A stretch of 9,050 nt of DNA from Georgenia sp. (lineage in GTDB: Bacteria > Actinomycetota > Actinomycetes > Actinomycetales > Actinomycetaceae). Location: NCBI GenBank assembly GCA_027322565.1, contig DAHVRG010000023.1:1-9050 (forward strand). Reading direction: 5' to 3'. Shown here piece by piece: positions 1 to 5,473 of this stretch (positions are counted from its first letter, which is position 1; each line of letters starts with the position of its first letter). The translations under genes and the position numbers were made by a program. The notes beneath the pieces are model-generated. The model searched no databases. It was not told the DNA's origin and saw only the letters and a list, made by a program, of their open reading frames with translations.

Positions 1-582
1 CAGCAGGTGGAGGGCACGGGTGGAGACCCGCGGCCGGTAGAGGTCCTCCCAGCTGCCGCTGAGGTCCGCGAGGACGATGTCGGCGGAACCGGCGACCAGC
101 TCCGCCTCGACGGCGAGGTACCTTCGGCCCGCCGTCGCCACGCCGTCGATGGTCCGTTCGAACGCCGGCGCCCACGGCCACCGGCGCAGGATCTGCGCCT
201 CCGGGAACCGTCCCACCAGGACGACCGCGGTCAGGCCCAGACGGGGGCGGGCCTGCTGGAAGAACCGCCGCAGCGCGAGCAGGACGCGACCGTCCTTCTG
301 GGCGCCGCCCTGGTACAGGTCGGCGCTGACCAGGCGACAGTCGGTGCCTTCACGGCGGACGTCCTGGACCAGCCGGTCGAGACGTGGGAGGAGGGAACGC
401 CGGCCGTCCGCGTCCCGGATGGGCCGTGCCTCGACGAGGACGAGCGCCAGCCTCCGGTCGGGACGTGGCTCCCCCAGGGTCACCGACCTTCCCGCGTACT
501 CGAGCGAGACGATCTCAGGTGCACCGTCACCGGAGAGGTCGGTGCCGGCCATCGACCTCATGAGCTGGAGCAAGGCGTCCAC
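1..582 (-). CDS. Unrecognised protein, 3' end beyond the window; possibly gingipain (C25)-like
   Basis: The minus-strand frame is open from base 1 upward and reads like a real alpha/beta protein, with hydrophobic strands such as LALVLVEA and LTAVVLVGRFPEA alternating with Arg/Leu-rich helices. I chose the GTG at 582 because a GAGGGG Shine-Dalgarno-like run sits 6 nt before it, and a promoter-like -10 lies further upstream inside the extended frame. A longer version from GTG 735 is possible, but its extra residues look non-coding. The 194 visible codons contain no signal peptide. The order (strand, RDADGR, a Leu/Arg helix, an Asp-Leu-Tyr segment, a helix, VVLVG, then IVLADLSGSWEDLY) recalls the N-terminal half of gingipain-type C25 cysteine peptidases. 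No catalytic His/Cys pair can be confirmed because the rest is missing. The coding call is fairly safe; the family is a guess. Confidence 0.6.
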   Translation of the reverse strand, partial: MDALLQLMRSMAGTDLSGDGAPEIVSLEYAGRSVTLGEPRPDRRLALVLVEARPIRDADGRRSLLPRLDRLVQDVRREGTDCRLVSADLYQGGAQKDGRVLLALRRFFQQARPRLGLTAVVLVGRFPEAQILRRWPWAPAFERTIDGVATAGRRYLAVEAELVAGSADIVLADLSGSWEDLYRPRVSTRALHLL

Positions 583-613
583 GGCGAGCCCCTCGGGAGG
601 AGTCGAGGACAGA

Positions 614-643
614 ATTCTCCGCCTGCCGACCTGCCGCGCGCAA
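614..643 (-). promoter_or_regulatory. Candidate promoter of the left-edge gene
   Basis: Read on the minus strand, TTGCGC (643-638) is followed after 18 nt by GAGAAT (619-614), which matches 4 of 6 bases of the -10 consensus. It lies in a local AT-richer patch around an EcoRI-like GAATTC. Transcription would start near 606, giving a leader of about 24 nt with a GAGGGG ribosome site before GTG 582. The -35 match is weak. Confidence 0.4.
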
Positions 644-749
644 TGGCCTCGGCGCGCGTCCGCCTCGACGACGAGGCGCGCACCTGCCGCGCCGGGCGCC
701 GCTGACGCCACCCGCGGATGAGGGATGTCGCACACCTGTTGCCGGGCGG

Positions 750-779
750 TTCGATCCGCGCGACTTCCTCGGGTACCCT
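750..779 (+). promoter_or_regulatory. Promoter of tRNA-Ser(GGA)
   Basis: TACCCT (774-779) is a good actinobacterial -10 that ends 7 nt before the first base of the mature tRNA. A weak -35, TTCGAT (750-755), lies 18 nt upstream of it. The spacing puts the transcription start at or within one base of the tRNA 5' end. Confidence 0.6.
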
Positions 780-786
780 CGGTTGC

Positions 787-871
787 GGAGGATTCGCCTA
801 GCGGCCTATGGCGCACGCTTGGAAAGCGTGTTGGGTTCACGCCCTCGGGGGTTCGAATCCCCCATCCTCCG
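787..871 (+). tRNA. tRNA-Ser (anticodon GGA)
   Basis: All arms of a class II tRNA fold. The acceptor GGAGGAT (787-793) pairs with ATCCTCC (864-870), and G871 is the discriminator. The anticodon stem CACGC/GCGTG (814-818/826-830) encloses the loop TTGGAAA with anticodon GGA at 821-823, reading UCC and UCU serine codons. A long variable arm (831-846, GGG/CCC stem) is typical of tRNA-Ser. The T arm is GGGGG-TTCGAAT-CCCCC (847-863). The 3' CCA is not encoded, so it must be added after transcription. A promoter ends 7 nt upstream and a strong terminator follows 6 nt downstream, so this is a single-gene unit. Confidence 0.97.
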
Positions 872-877
872 CCGGCC

Positions 878-912
878 GAAGGGCCCGCGACCTGCTCGGT
901 CGCGGGCCCTTC
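878..912 (+). terminator. Intrinsic-type terminator after tRNA-Ser(GGA)
   Basis: A perfect 15-bp inverted repeat (878-892 with 898-912, beginning GAAGGGCCCG) encloses the 5-nt loop TGCTC. It has no long T tract, as is usual for terminators in GC-rich actinobacteria. It lies directly behind the tRNA and separates it from the next gene. Confidence 0.9.
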
Positions 913-978
913 GTCGTCAGGCGGTCGGGCTGCGGTCCGTCCGGCGCGTTGGCCCACCCGCCCGGCGGTGCGGCCCCT

Positions 979-984
979 TACGAT
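979..984 (+). promoter_or_regulatory. -10 TACGAT, leaderless-type promoter of the VapB-like gene
   Basis: TACGAT ends exactly 6 nt before the GTG at 991, so transcription is expected to begin on the start codon itself. There is no Shine-Dalgarno sequence between 965 and 990, and no convincing -35. Confidence 0.6.
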
Positions 985-990
985 CGAGCC

Positions 991-1332
991 GTGATCTTCA
1001 AGGCAGTCGGCGACGGTCGCCCCTACCCCGACCACGGGGTGGAGAACACGCGTGACTGGGCGGCGGTCCCACCCCGCCAGGTGCGGCTCGACGAGCTGGT
1101 GACGACGAAGCGCGAGCTCGACCTGCGCCACCTCCTCGCCGAGGACTCGACCTTCTACGGCGACCTGTTCGCCCACGTCGTCTCCTGGCGCGGGACGCTC
1201 TACCTCGAGGACGGCCTCCACCGGGCGCTGCGGGCCGCTCTCCAGCAGCGCCTCCACCTCCACGCCCGGGTGCTCGAGCTCGCCGACGACGGCAGCGTGC
1301 TCCCCGGCTCCGCAGGCCCGTCCCCGGCCTAG
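991..1332 (+). CDS. Small conserved actinobacterial protein, 'VapB family antitoxin' type with ParB/Srx-like motif
   Basis: This 113-residue protein begins at GTG 991, chosen because the conserved IFKAVGDGRPYP start follows at once and a TACGAT -10 sits 6 nt upstream. From memory, proteins of this kind are labelled type II toxin-antitoxin VapB family antitoxin in public annotation. The sequence does not support that strongly: there is no VapC/PIN gene beside it and no clear ribbon-helix-helix or AbrB pattern. What is visible is PPRQVRLDELV (27-37), a helix up to about residue 50, FAHVVSWRGTLYLEDGLHRALRA (60-82), and a hydrophobic C-terminal strand. The ED-G-x-HR segment (73-78) resembles the nucleotide-binding or catalytic motif of the ParB/sulfiredoxin fold. 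The next gene is 50 bp downstream. The gene is certain, but its function is unknown. Confidence 0.85.
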   Translation: MIFKAVGDGRPYPDHGVENTRDWAAVPPRQVRLDELVTTKRELDLRHLLAEDSTFYGDLFAHVVSWRGTLYLEDGLHRALRAALQQRLHLHARVLELADDGSVLPGSAGPSPA

Positions 1333-1370
1333 CGCCCGCGCCGGTGCCACGAGCACCGCCGCCGAGCCGT

Positions 1371-1376
1371 TACCTT
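1371..1376 (+). promoter_or_regulatory. -10 TACCTT, leaderless-type promoter of the LytR_C gene
   Basis: TACCTT ends 6 nt before GTG 1383 and no Shine-Dalgarno sequence is present. This argues for GTG 1383 over the in-frame ATG at 1344, which lies upstream of the promoter. Confidence 0.65.
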
Positions 1377-1382
1377 TGGGCT

Positions 1383-2015
1383 GTGACGACCGACCAAGCC
1401 GAGGCCGAGCGTCGGCGCGCCGCCCGTCGCCGCCGCCTGCAGCAACGGCAGACGCTCATCTTCGGGATCCTCATCACCGCCCTGCTCGCGGTCCTCCTCC
1501 TGTCCGCGGCAGTGTGGGGACGCGTGATCCCCTCCCCCTTCGCCCGCCCGTTCAGCTCCCCCGAGCCGACCGATGCCGCGTCGGCGAGCGTGCCGTGCCC
1601 GCCCGCCGACGCGTTGCCGGCCCCGTTCGGGGAGATCACCGCGAACGTGTACAACGCCACGGACCAGAGCGGCCTCGCGGCCCGGACCGCCGGCGGGCTC
1701 GCGCAGTACGGCGTCGTCATCTCCCAGGAGGCGAACTATGGCGGCAGCTTCGACGGGGTGGCGAACATCGTCAGCGGGCCGCGCGGGCTCCAGGCCGCCT
1801 ACACCGTCGCCCAGCTCATCTCCGGCGCGACCGTCACCCTCGACGGTCGGGAGGACGCGACCATCGACGTCGTCCTCGGTGGTTCGTTCAGCGAGGTGCC
1901 ACCGCCCGAGTCGAACCCGGTCGACCCCGAGCAGCCGCTGCCCCCGCCCCCGGGCTGCACACCGGTGACCATCCCCACCGACGACGCCGTCGACGAGGTG
2001 GCCGCCGAGGGCTGA
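1383..2015 (+). CDS. Membrane-anchored LytR C-terminal (LytR_C) domain protein
   Basis: This 210-residue protein has an Arg/Ala/Gln-rich cytoplasmic head (1-23), one transmembrane helix (about 24-45, LIFGILITALLAVLLLSAAV), a Pro/Ser/Ala linker (50-80) and a LytR_C domain (about 84-170). The domain shows the family pattern, VYNATDQSGLAARTAGGL (89-106) followed by YGVVISQEANY, and ends in DATIDVVLGGSF. A Cys before the domain and one in the proline-rich tail (PPPPGCTP) could form an extracytoplasmic disulfide. There is no catalytic LytR-CpsA-Psr domain, so this is not a wall-polymer ligase. It is probably an accessory envelope protein facing the outside. The start codon is set by the -10 at 1371. 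It converges on the uracil permease with only 8 bp between stop codons. Confidence 0.9.
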   Translation: MTTDQAEAERRRAARRRRLQQRQTLIFGILITALLAVLLLSAAVWGRVIPSPFARPFSSPEPTDAASASVPCPPADALPAPFGEITANVYNATDQSGLAARTAGGLAQYGVVISQEANYGGSFDGVANIVSGPRGLQAAYTVAQLISGATVTLDGREDATIDVVLGGSFSEVPPPESNPVDPEQPLPPPPGCTPVTIPTDDAVDEVAAEG

Positions 2016-2030
2016 GCGGCCGCTCAGCCC
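2009..2030. terminator. 22-bp perfect palindrome, probable bidirectional terminator
   Basis: GGGCTGAGCGG (2009-2019) is followed at once by its exact reverse complement (2020-2030). It can form a 9-bp stem with a GGCC loop on either strand. It contains the TGA of the LytR_C gene (2013-2015) and the TGA of the convergent permease (2024-2026). The 8 bp between the stops are a NotI site. Confidence 0.7.
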
Positions 2031-3334
2031 CTCGAGCTGGTCGTCTCCGGCGCGGGCACCGACGCCGGGCTCACCGGCTCCGCACTCGTCCCGCGCCACC
2101 GGGACAGTGCCCGCATGAGGTGGTAGACACCCAGGGCGGCGGCGGTCCCCAGGGCGATGCCCTCGAAGCGCATCTCGCCGGCGACCCACGTGTAGTTGGC
2201 GATGCCGATGATGAGCGCGATCCCTGCCGTCGTGAGGTTGACCGGGTCGGAGAAGTCCACCCGGTTCTGCACCCAGATCCGCGCGCCGAGGACGCCGATC
2301 ATCCCGTACAGCACGGTCGCGGCACCGCCGAGCACCCCGGCCGGGACGGTGGCGATGAGCTCGCCGAACTTCGGGGAGAGGCTGAGGAGCAGCGCGACGC
2401 CTGCCGCGACGAAGTACGCAGCGGTCGAGTAGACCCGGGTCGCGGCCATGACGCCGATGTTCTCCGCATACGTCGTCGTCCCGGAACCGCCGCCCGCTCC
2501 GGCGAGCGTGGTGGCGACGCCGTCGGCGAGGAGGGCGCGGCCGGTGACGTCGTCGAGGTTCTCCCCCGTCATCGCCGCGACCGACTTCACGTGCCCGATG
2601 TTCTCGGCGACGAGCACGACGACGACGGGCACGAACAGCCCCATGAGGGCGAGGTCGAAGGTCGGTGCGGTAAAGGTCGGCAGCCCGAACAGGGGCGCGG
2701 CGGCGACCTCGGTGAAGTCCACCTCGTCGCGCAGGACGGCGACGACGTACCCGGCGAGCACCCCGACGAGGATCGCGAGCCGGCCGATGATGCCGCGGAA
2801 CAGGACGGTGACGAGGACGACGACGGCGATGGTCACCAGCGCCGTGAGGGGTGCCTCGGACACGTTGCCCCACGCGGCCGGGGCGAGGTTGAACCCGATG
2901 AGCGCGACCACCGTGCCGGTGACGACAGGGGGCATGACGACGTCGATCCACCGGGCACCGGCGACGTGGACGACGAGCCCGACCACCGCGAGCAGCACAC
3001 CGGTGACGAGCACGCCACCCAGCGCGGCGGACATGCCGCCGACCTGGGTGGCCGCCCCGATCGGGGCGATGAAGGCGAAGCTGGACCCGAGGTAGCTCGG
3101 CACCCGGTTCCGGGTGATGACGAGGAAGAGGAGGGTGCCGATGGCGGAGAAGAAGAGGGTCGTCGCCGGCGGGAACCCGGTGATGAGCGGGACGAGGAAG
3201 GTGGCGCCGAACATCGCGACGACGTGCTGCGCACCGATCCCGATGGTCCGCGGCCAGCTGAGCCGCTCCCCCGGCGCGACCACCTCGCCGGGTCCCACCC
3301 GTACTCCGTCGCCGTGCACCGTCCAGATCGCCAT
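2024..3334 (-). CDS. uraA: Uracil permease, NCS2 family (uracil:H+ symporter)
   Basis: This inner-membrane carrier brings uracil into the cell with protons for salvage by uracil phosphoribosyltransferase, which is encoded at 7798. From ATG 3334 it is 436 residues, close to the 429 of E. coli UraA, with many hydrophobic helices. NCS2 hallmarks are AENIGH followed by VKSVAAMTGEN (from about 243) and GTTTYAENIGVMAATRVYS (from about 285). By alignment with UraA, Glu244, His248 and Glu291 correspond to the uracil-binding Glu241, His245 and Glu290, with E-x3-H spacing kept. The start is ATG 3334 because GAAGGG (3346-3341) lies 6 nt ahead of it; the in-frame TTG at 3340 would touch that site. The C-terminal tail is Ala/Pro/Ser-rich and probably disordered. 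A purine-type NCS2 carrier is less likely given the AENIGH motif. pyrP is the alternative symbol. Confidence 0.93.
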   Translation of the reverse strand: MAIWTVHGDGVRVGPGEVVAPGERLSWPRTIGIGAQHVVAMFGATFLVPLITGFPPATTLFFSAIGTLLFLVITRNRVPSYLGSSFAFIAPIGAATQVGGMSAALGGVLVTGVLLAVVGLVVHVAGARWIDVVMPPVVTGTVVALIGFNLAPAAWGNVSEAPLTALVTIAVVVLVTVLFRGIIGRLAILVGVLAGYVVAVLRDEVDFTEVAAAPLFGLPTFTAPTFDLALMGLFVPVVVVLVAENIGHVKSVAAMTGENLDDVTGRALLADGVATTLAGAGGGSGTTTYAENIGVMAATRVYSTAAYFVAAGVALLLSLSPKFGELIATVPAGVLGGAATVLYGMIGVLGARIWVQNRVDFSDPVNLTTAGIALIIGIANYTWVAGEMRFEGIALGTAAALGVYHLMRALSRWRGTSAEPVSPASVPAPETTSSRG

Positions 3335-3340
3335 GGTCAA

Positions 3341-3374
3341 CCCTTCGCCGCGGTGGATACCGCCGCGCAGACTA
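3341..3374 (-). promoter_or_regulatory. Candidate -10 and ribosome-binding site of uraA
   Basis: On the minus strand TAGTCT (3374-3369) is a plausible -10, which would give a 5' leader of about 28 nt. GAAGGG (3346-3341) lies 6 nt before ATG 3334. Unlike most units in the window, uraA thus appears to have a conventional leader. No convincing -35 is visible 17-18 nt upstream. Confidence 0.45.
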
Positions 3375-3412
3375 CCGCCTGTGGACAGGGCGCCGGGCGC
3401 GTTCCCGCATGG

Positions 3413-3418
3413 GATCCT
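3413..3418 (+). promoter_or_regulatory. Weak -10-like GATCCT before the DUF4190 gene
   Basis: GATCCT ends 7 nt before GTG 3426, the same placement as the stronger TANNNT boxes in this window. It lacks the first T and has no -35, so it is only a candidate. Confidence 0.35.
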
Positions 3419-3425
3419 TGACCGG

Positions 3426-3923
3426 GTGAGCGACGACCAGTGGCAGGCGCCCGGGCGGGAGACCTCCGCGGGCCGGACCCCACCCGCCGCACCCGACGGC
3501 CCGGCACCCCACCCACCCCCGCCCGCGCGCTACGCACCGGCCCCGGGGCCCGCCGCCCCGGGGCACAACCCCTACGCGACGCCGGCGCCAGAGGCGGCGC
3601 CGGCGCCCGGTTCCTGGGTGCACGCGTTCGGGGCCACCGAGGAGCACCGGGCCCAGGTGCTCGGCGGTACCGGCTACACCACGCCCGCGTACCGCAACGA
3701 CAGCGTCGCGGTCACCGCGATGGTCCTCGGGATCCTCGGGGTGGTCCTCCCCGGGGTCTGCCTGCTGGCCATCGCGTTCGGCCACGCGGCCCTGCGCCGG
3801 TTGCGCAGCTCCTACGAGGGCGGCCGCGGCCTGGCGGTCGCCGGCCTGGCCACGGGGTATGCCATGACGGCGATCTGGCTCGGGGTGCTCCTCCTCATAC
3901 TCCTCGCGCGAGCGGGCGTGTGA
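3426..3923 (+). CDS. Proline-rich two-helix membrane protein (DUF4190 type)
   Basis: The product has 165 residues. Residues 1-90 are low complexity, rich in Pro, Ala and Gly with several Tyr, and probably disordered in the cytoplasm. Two transmembrane helices follow: about 94-118 (VAVTAMVLGILGVVLPGVCL) and about 135-161 (LAVAGLATGYAMTAIWLGVL). They are joined by a basic loop with GHAALRRLRSSYEGGRG (119-135). This two-helix unit with a G-H-x-AL-x-R loop and GRGLAVAGL opening the second helix is typical of DUF4190 proteins, whose biochemical role is not known to me. GTG 3426 is chosen from the weak -10 box and because the acidic-polar MSDDQW start is typical of such proteins. It is divergent from uraA across 91 bp. 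Confidence 0.82.
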   Translation: MSDDQWQAPGRETSAGRTPPAAPDGPAPHPPPPARYAPAPGPAAPGHNPYATPAPEAAPAPGSWVHAFGATEEHRAQVLGGTGYTTPAYRNDSVAVTAMVLGILGVVLPGVCLLAIAFGHAALRRLRSSYEGGRGLAVAGLATGYAMTAIWLGVLLLILLARAGV

Positions 3924-3938
3924 GCGCCCGACCGGGGC

Positions 3939-3944
3939 TACCCT
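3939..3944 (+). promoter_or_regulatory. -10 TACCCT, leaderless-type promoter of the glutamine amidotransferase
   Basis: TACCCT ends 7 nt before GTG 3952 and 16 nt after the stop of the preceding gene. There is no Shine-Dalgarno sequence in the gap, so the amidotransferase is probably transcribed on its own. Confidence 0.6.
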
Positions 3945-3951
3945 GCCGCTC

Positions 3952-4683
3952 GTGAAGCCCTTCCTGCTGCTCGCCACCCGCTCCGAGGACGCCGCCGCCG
4001 ACTCGGAGTACGCCTCGATCCTCGAGCTCGCCGGCCTCGAGGAGCACGAGCTGCGCCGCATCCGCCTCGAGGCCGAGCCCCTGCCCGACCTCGACCTCGA
4101 CGACTACTCCGGCGTCATCGTCGGCGGGAGCCCGTTCACCAGCTCGATCCCGGACAGCCACAAGAGCGACACCCAGCGCCGGGTGGAGGCCGAGCTCGGT
4201 GGCCTCCTCGACGAGCTGTGGGCGCGCGACTTCCCCTTCTTCGGCGCCTGCTACGGAGTCGGCACCCTCGCCCGCCACATCGGCGGTGTCATCGACGGGA
4301 CCTACGCAGAGCCGATCGGCGCCCCGGTCATCACGCTGACCGACGAGGGCGCCGCCGACCCCGTGCTCGCCGGCCTCCCCCTGAGCTTCCAGGCCTACGT
4401 CGGGCACAAGGAGGCCTGCACCTACCTGCCCGAGGCCGCCGTCCTCCTCGCCACCTCGGAGCAGTGCCCAGTCCAGATGTTCCGGGTGCGCACCAACCTC
4501 TACGGCACCCAGTTCCACCCCGAGCTCACCCTCGACACCCTGCTGGAACGCATGGAGATCTACCGGCACGCCGGCTACGCCGACCCGAGCGAGTTCGACG
4601 CGATCCGCCGCGAGGTCGCCGCCGCGGACGTCAGCCACGTGGGGCGGATCCTGGCGAACTTCGTCCACCGCTACGCCCGCTGA
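3952..4683 (+). CDS. Class I glutamine amidotransferase (GuaA-glutaminase-like), stand-alone
   Basis: This 243-residue protein has the complete class I (triad) glutaminase fold. A first strand is KPFLLLATR, then SGVIVGGSPFTSS (53-65), forming the oxyanion region. The nucleophile elbow is FFGACYGVGTLARHIGG with Cys100, and the catalytic pair is His189 and Glu191 in GTQFHPELT. All three triad residues are present, so it should release ammonia from glutamine. No synthetase domain is fused or adjacent, so the acceptor is unknown. Related stand-alone proteins are annotated as GMP synthase-like glutamine amidotransferases. The VGHKEACTYLPEAAVLLATS stretch before the His-Glu pair is the usual strand pair of that family. 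GTG 3952 is supported by the TACCCT box. A hairpin follows the gene. Confidence 0.88.
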   Translation: MKPFLLLATRSEDAAADSEYASILELAGLEEHELRRIRLEAEPLPDLDLDDYSGVIVGGSPFTSSIPDSHKSDTQRRVEAELGGLLDELWARDFPFFGACYGVGTLARHIGGVIDGTYAEPIGAPVITLTDEGAADPVLAGLPLSFQAYVGHKEACTYLPEAAVLLATSEQCPVQMFRVRTNLYGTQFHPELTLDTLLERMEIYRHAGYADPSEFDAIRREVAAADVSHVGRILANFVHRYAR

Positions 4684-4717
4684 GCCGGCCGTGCACGCCG
4701 CGCGCCCGGATACGGCT

Positions 4718-4746
4718 CGGCCCGGGACCACTAGGGCCCCGGGCCG
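4718..4746. terminator. GC hairpin between convergent amidotransferase and tRNA-Ser(CGA)
   Basis: CGGCCCGGG (4718-4726) and CCCGGGCCG (4738-4746) form a 9-bp stem around an 11-nt loop. It lies 34 bp after the amidotransferase stop and 7 bp beyond the 3' end of the minus-strand tRNA, so it can end transcripts from both sides. Confidence 0.7.
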
Positions 4747-4753
4747 GCGCGAG

Positions 4754-4838
4754 CGGTAGCGGTGGGATTTGAACCCACGGTGGCTTGCACCACACGGCAT
4801 TTCGAGTGCCGCACCTTCGGCCGCTCGGACACGCTACC
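4754..4838 (-). tRNA. tRNA-Ser (anticodon CGA)
   Basis: On the minus strand the acceptor GGTAGCG (4838-4832) pairs with CGCTACC (4761-4755), and the discriminator is G (complement of 4754). The anticodon stem CGGCA/TGCCG (4811-4807/4799-4795) encloses the loop CTCGAAA; anticodon CGA is the complement of 4802-4804 and reads UCG. A long variable arm with a TGG/CCA-type stem fits serine. The T arm is GTGGG-TTCAAAT-CCCAC. CCA is not encoded. It is the second serine tRNA in the window, on the opposite strand from the first and clearly different in sequence, so it is not a recent duplicate. Confidence 0.97.
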
Positions 4839-4845
4839 GCCGACC

Positions 4846-4874
4846 AGTGTAACGGCACGGTCCGGCGCCCCCAA
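4846..4874 (-). promoter_or_regulatory. Promoter of tRNA-Ser(CGA)
   Basis: On the minus strand TTGGGG (4874-4869) and TACACT (4851-4846) are separated by exactly 17 nt. The -10 ends 7 nt before the first base of the mature tRNA. This is one of the two best matches to a housekeeping sigma-70-type promoter in the window. Confidence 0.8.
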
Positions 4875-4954
4875 CCGCCCCGGACCACGCAGACCTGTGG
4901 CGCTCGCCTCACTCGAGGTGGGCCGGACTCCCTCAGGAAGACCGACGCACTGCC

Positions 4955-4960
4955 GATGCT
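4955..4960 (+). promoter_or_regulatory. Weak -10-like GATGCT before the PAS gene
   Basis: GATGCT ends 6 nt before GTG 4967, in register with the leaderless-type boxes of other genes, and no Shine-Dalgarno sequence is present. The first base deviates from TANNNT and the -35 region is unconvincing. Confidence 0.35.
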
Positions 4961-4966
4961 CGGGTC

Positions 4967-5473
4967 GTGGAACGCACTTTCGGCCAAGACGAGATCATCG
5001 TCTCCAAGACCGACCTCAAGGGGCACATCACCTACGCCAACGACGTGTTCCTGCGCGTCTCGGCGTACGCCGAGCAGGAGATCCTCGGCAAGCCCCACAA
5101 CATCATCCGTCACCCGGAAACACCGCGCGGGCTGTTCCGCCTCGTGTGGGAGACGATCCAGGACGGGGGCGAGATCTTCGCCTACCTCAACAACCTCGCC
5201 AAGGACGGCGCGAACTACTGGGTGCTCGCCCACATCACCGCGTCGCGGGACCGGCACGGCACGATCGTCGGCTACCACTCGAACCGGCGCTCCCCCGAGC
5301 GGGCGGCGATCGCCCGGATCGAGCCGCTCTACGCCCAGATGCGGGCCGCGGAGGCCGGGCACCGCCGCGCGGTGGACGCCGCCGCGGCGTCACGGCAGGC
5401 CCTGGAGGACACCCTGGGCGGACAGACCTACGAGGAGTTCGTGTGGCAGCTGATCGGCGAGGTCGTCCGATGA
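4967..5473 (+). CDS. Aer-like PAS sensor protein
   Basis: This 168-residue soluble protein has one PAS domain (about 8-110) and a helical C-terminal tail (111-168). The PAS domain closely follows the sensor domain of the aerotaxis receptor Aer, with THL-type strand [12 protein letters not shown] (21-32), [15 protein letters not shown] (39-53), [13 protein letters not shown] (79-91) and [13 protein letters not shown] (98-110), then EPLYAQM as in Aer's EPLY. The N-I-I-R-H-P stretch matches the region that in Aer contacts FAD, but where Aer has a GEPWSG segment this protein has GEIFAY, so the cofactor (FAD, heme or none) is unresolved. There is no transmembrane segment, HAMP or signalling domain. 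Those functions seem to lie in the next gene, which overlaps by 4 nt (ATGA). Start GTG 4967 keeps the whole domain and has a -10-like box 6 nt upstream. Confidence 0.87.
   Translation: MERTFGQDEIIVSKTDLKGHITYANDVFLRVSAYAEQEILGKPHNIIRHPETPRGLFRLVWETIQDGGEIFAYLNNLAKDGANYWVLAHITASRDRHGTIVGYHSNRRSPERAAIARIEPLYAQMRAAEAGHRRAVDAAAASRQALEDTLGGQTYEEFVWQLIGEVVR

Noticed and set aside
7..721. Long plus-strand open frames over the left-edge gene
   Set aside because: The minus-strand frame has balanced hydrophobic strands and helices and proper third-position G/C bias, while the plus-strand frames are Arg/Pro-rich shadows without upstream signals.
787..871. tRNA-Ser genes as integration sites for a mobile island
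   Set aside because: No integrase gene and no repeat of the tRNA 3' end were seen elsewhere in the window, and the flanking genes look like ordinary chromosomal genes.
1329..2951. A 540-codon minus-strand open frame overlapping the 3' part of uraA and all of LytR_C
   Set aside because: It is in a different frame from uraA, extremely Arg-rich and without motifs; uraA has clear NCS2 motifs and a ribosome site.
1376..3421. A 681-codon open frame on the plus strand across LytR_C and antisense to uraA
   Set aside because: It crosses two well-supported genes in the wrong frame or strand. Its product is dominated by Arg, Gly, Asp and His as expected from frame-shifted GC-rich DNA, with no domain.
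3541..3563. Repeated CCCCGGGG blocks able to form a strong hairpin
   Set aside because: They lie inside the proline-rich coding part of the DUF4190 gene and follow from its APGPAAPG codons.
4762..5469. Upstream extension of the MCP frame to an ATG at 4762, giving a 536-residue protein
   Set aside because: The extension runs antisense through tRNA-Ser(CGA) and out of frame through the PAS gene. ATG 5470 has a Shine-Dalgarno site and an ATGA overlap.
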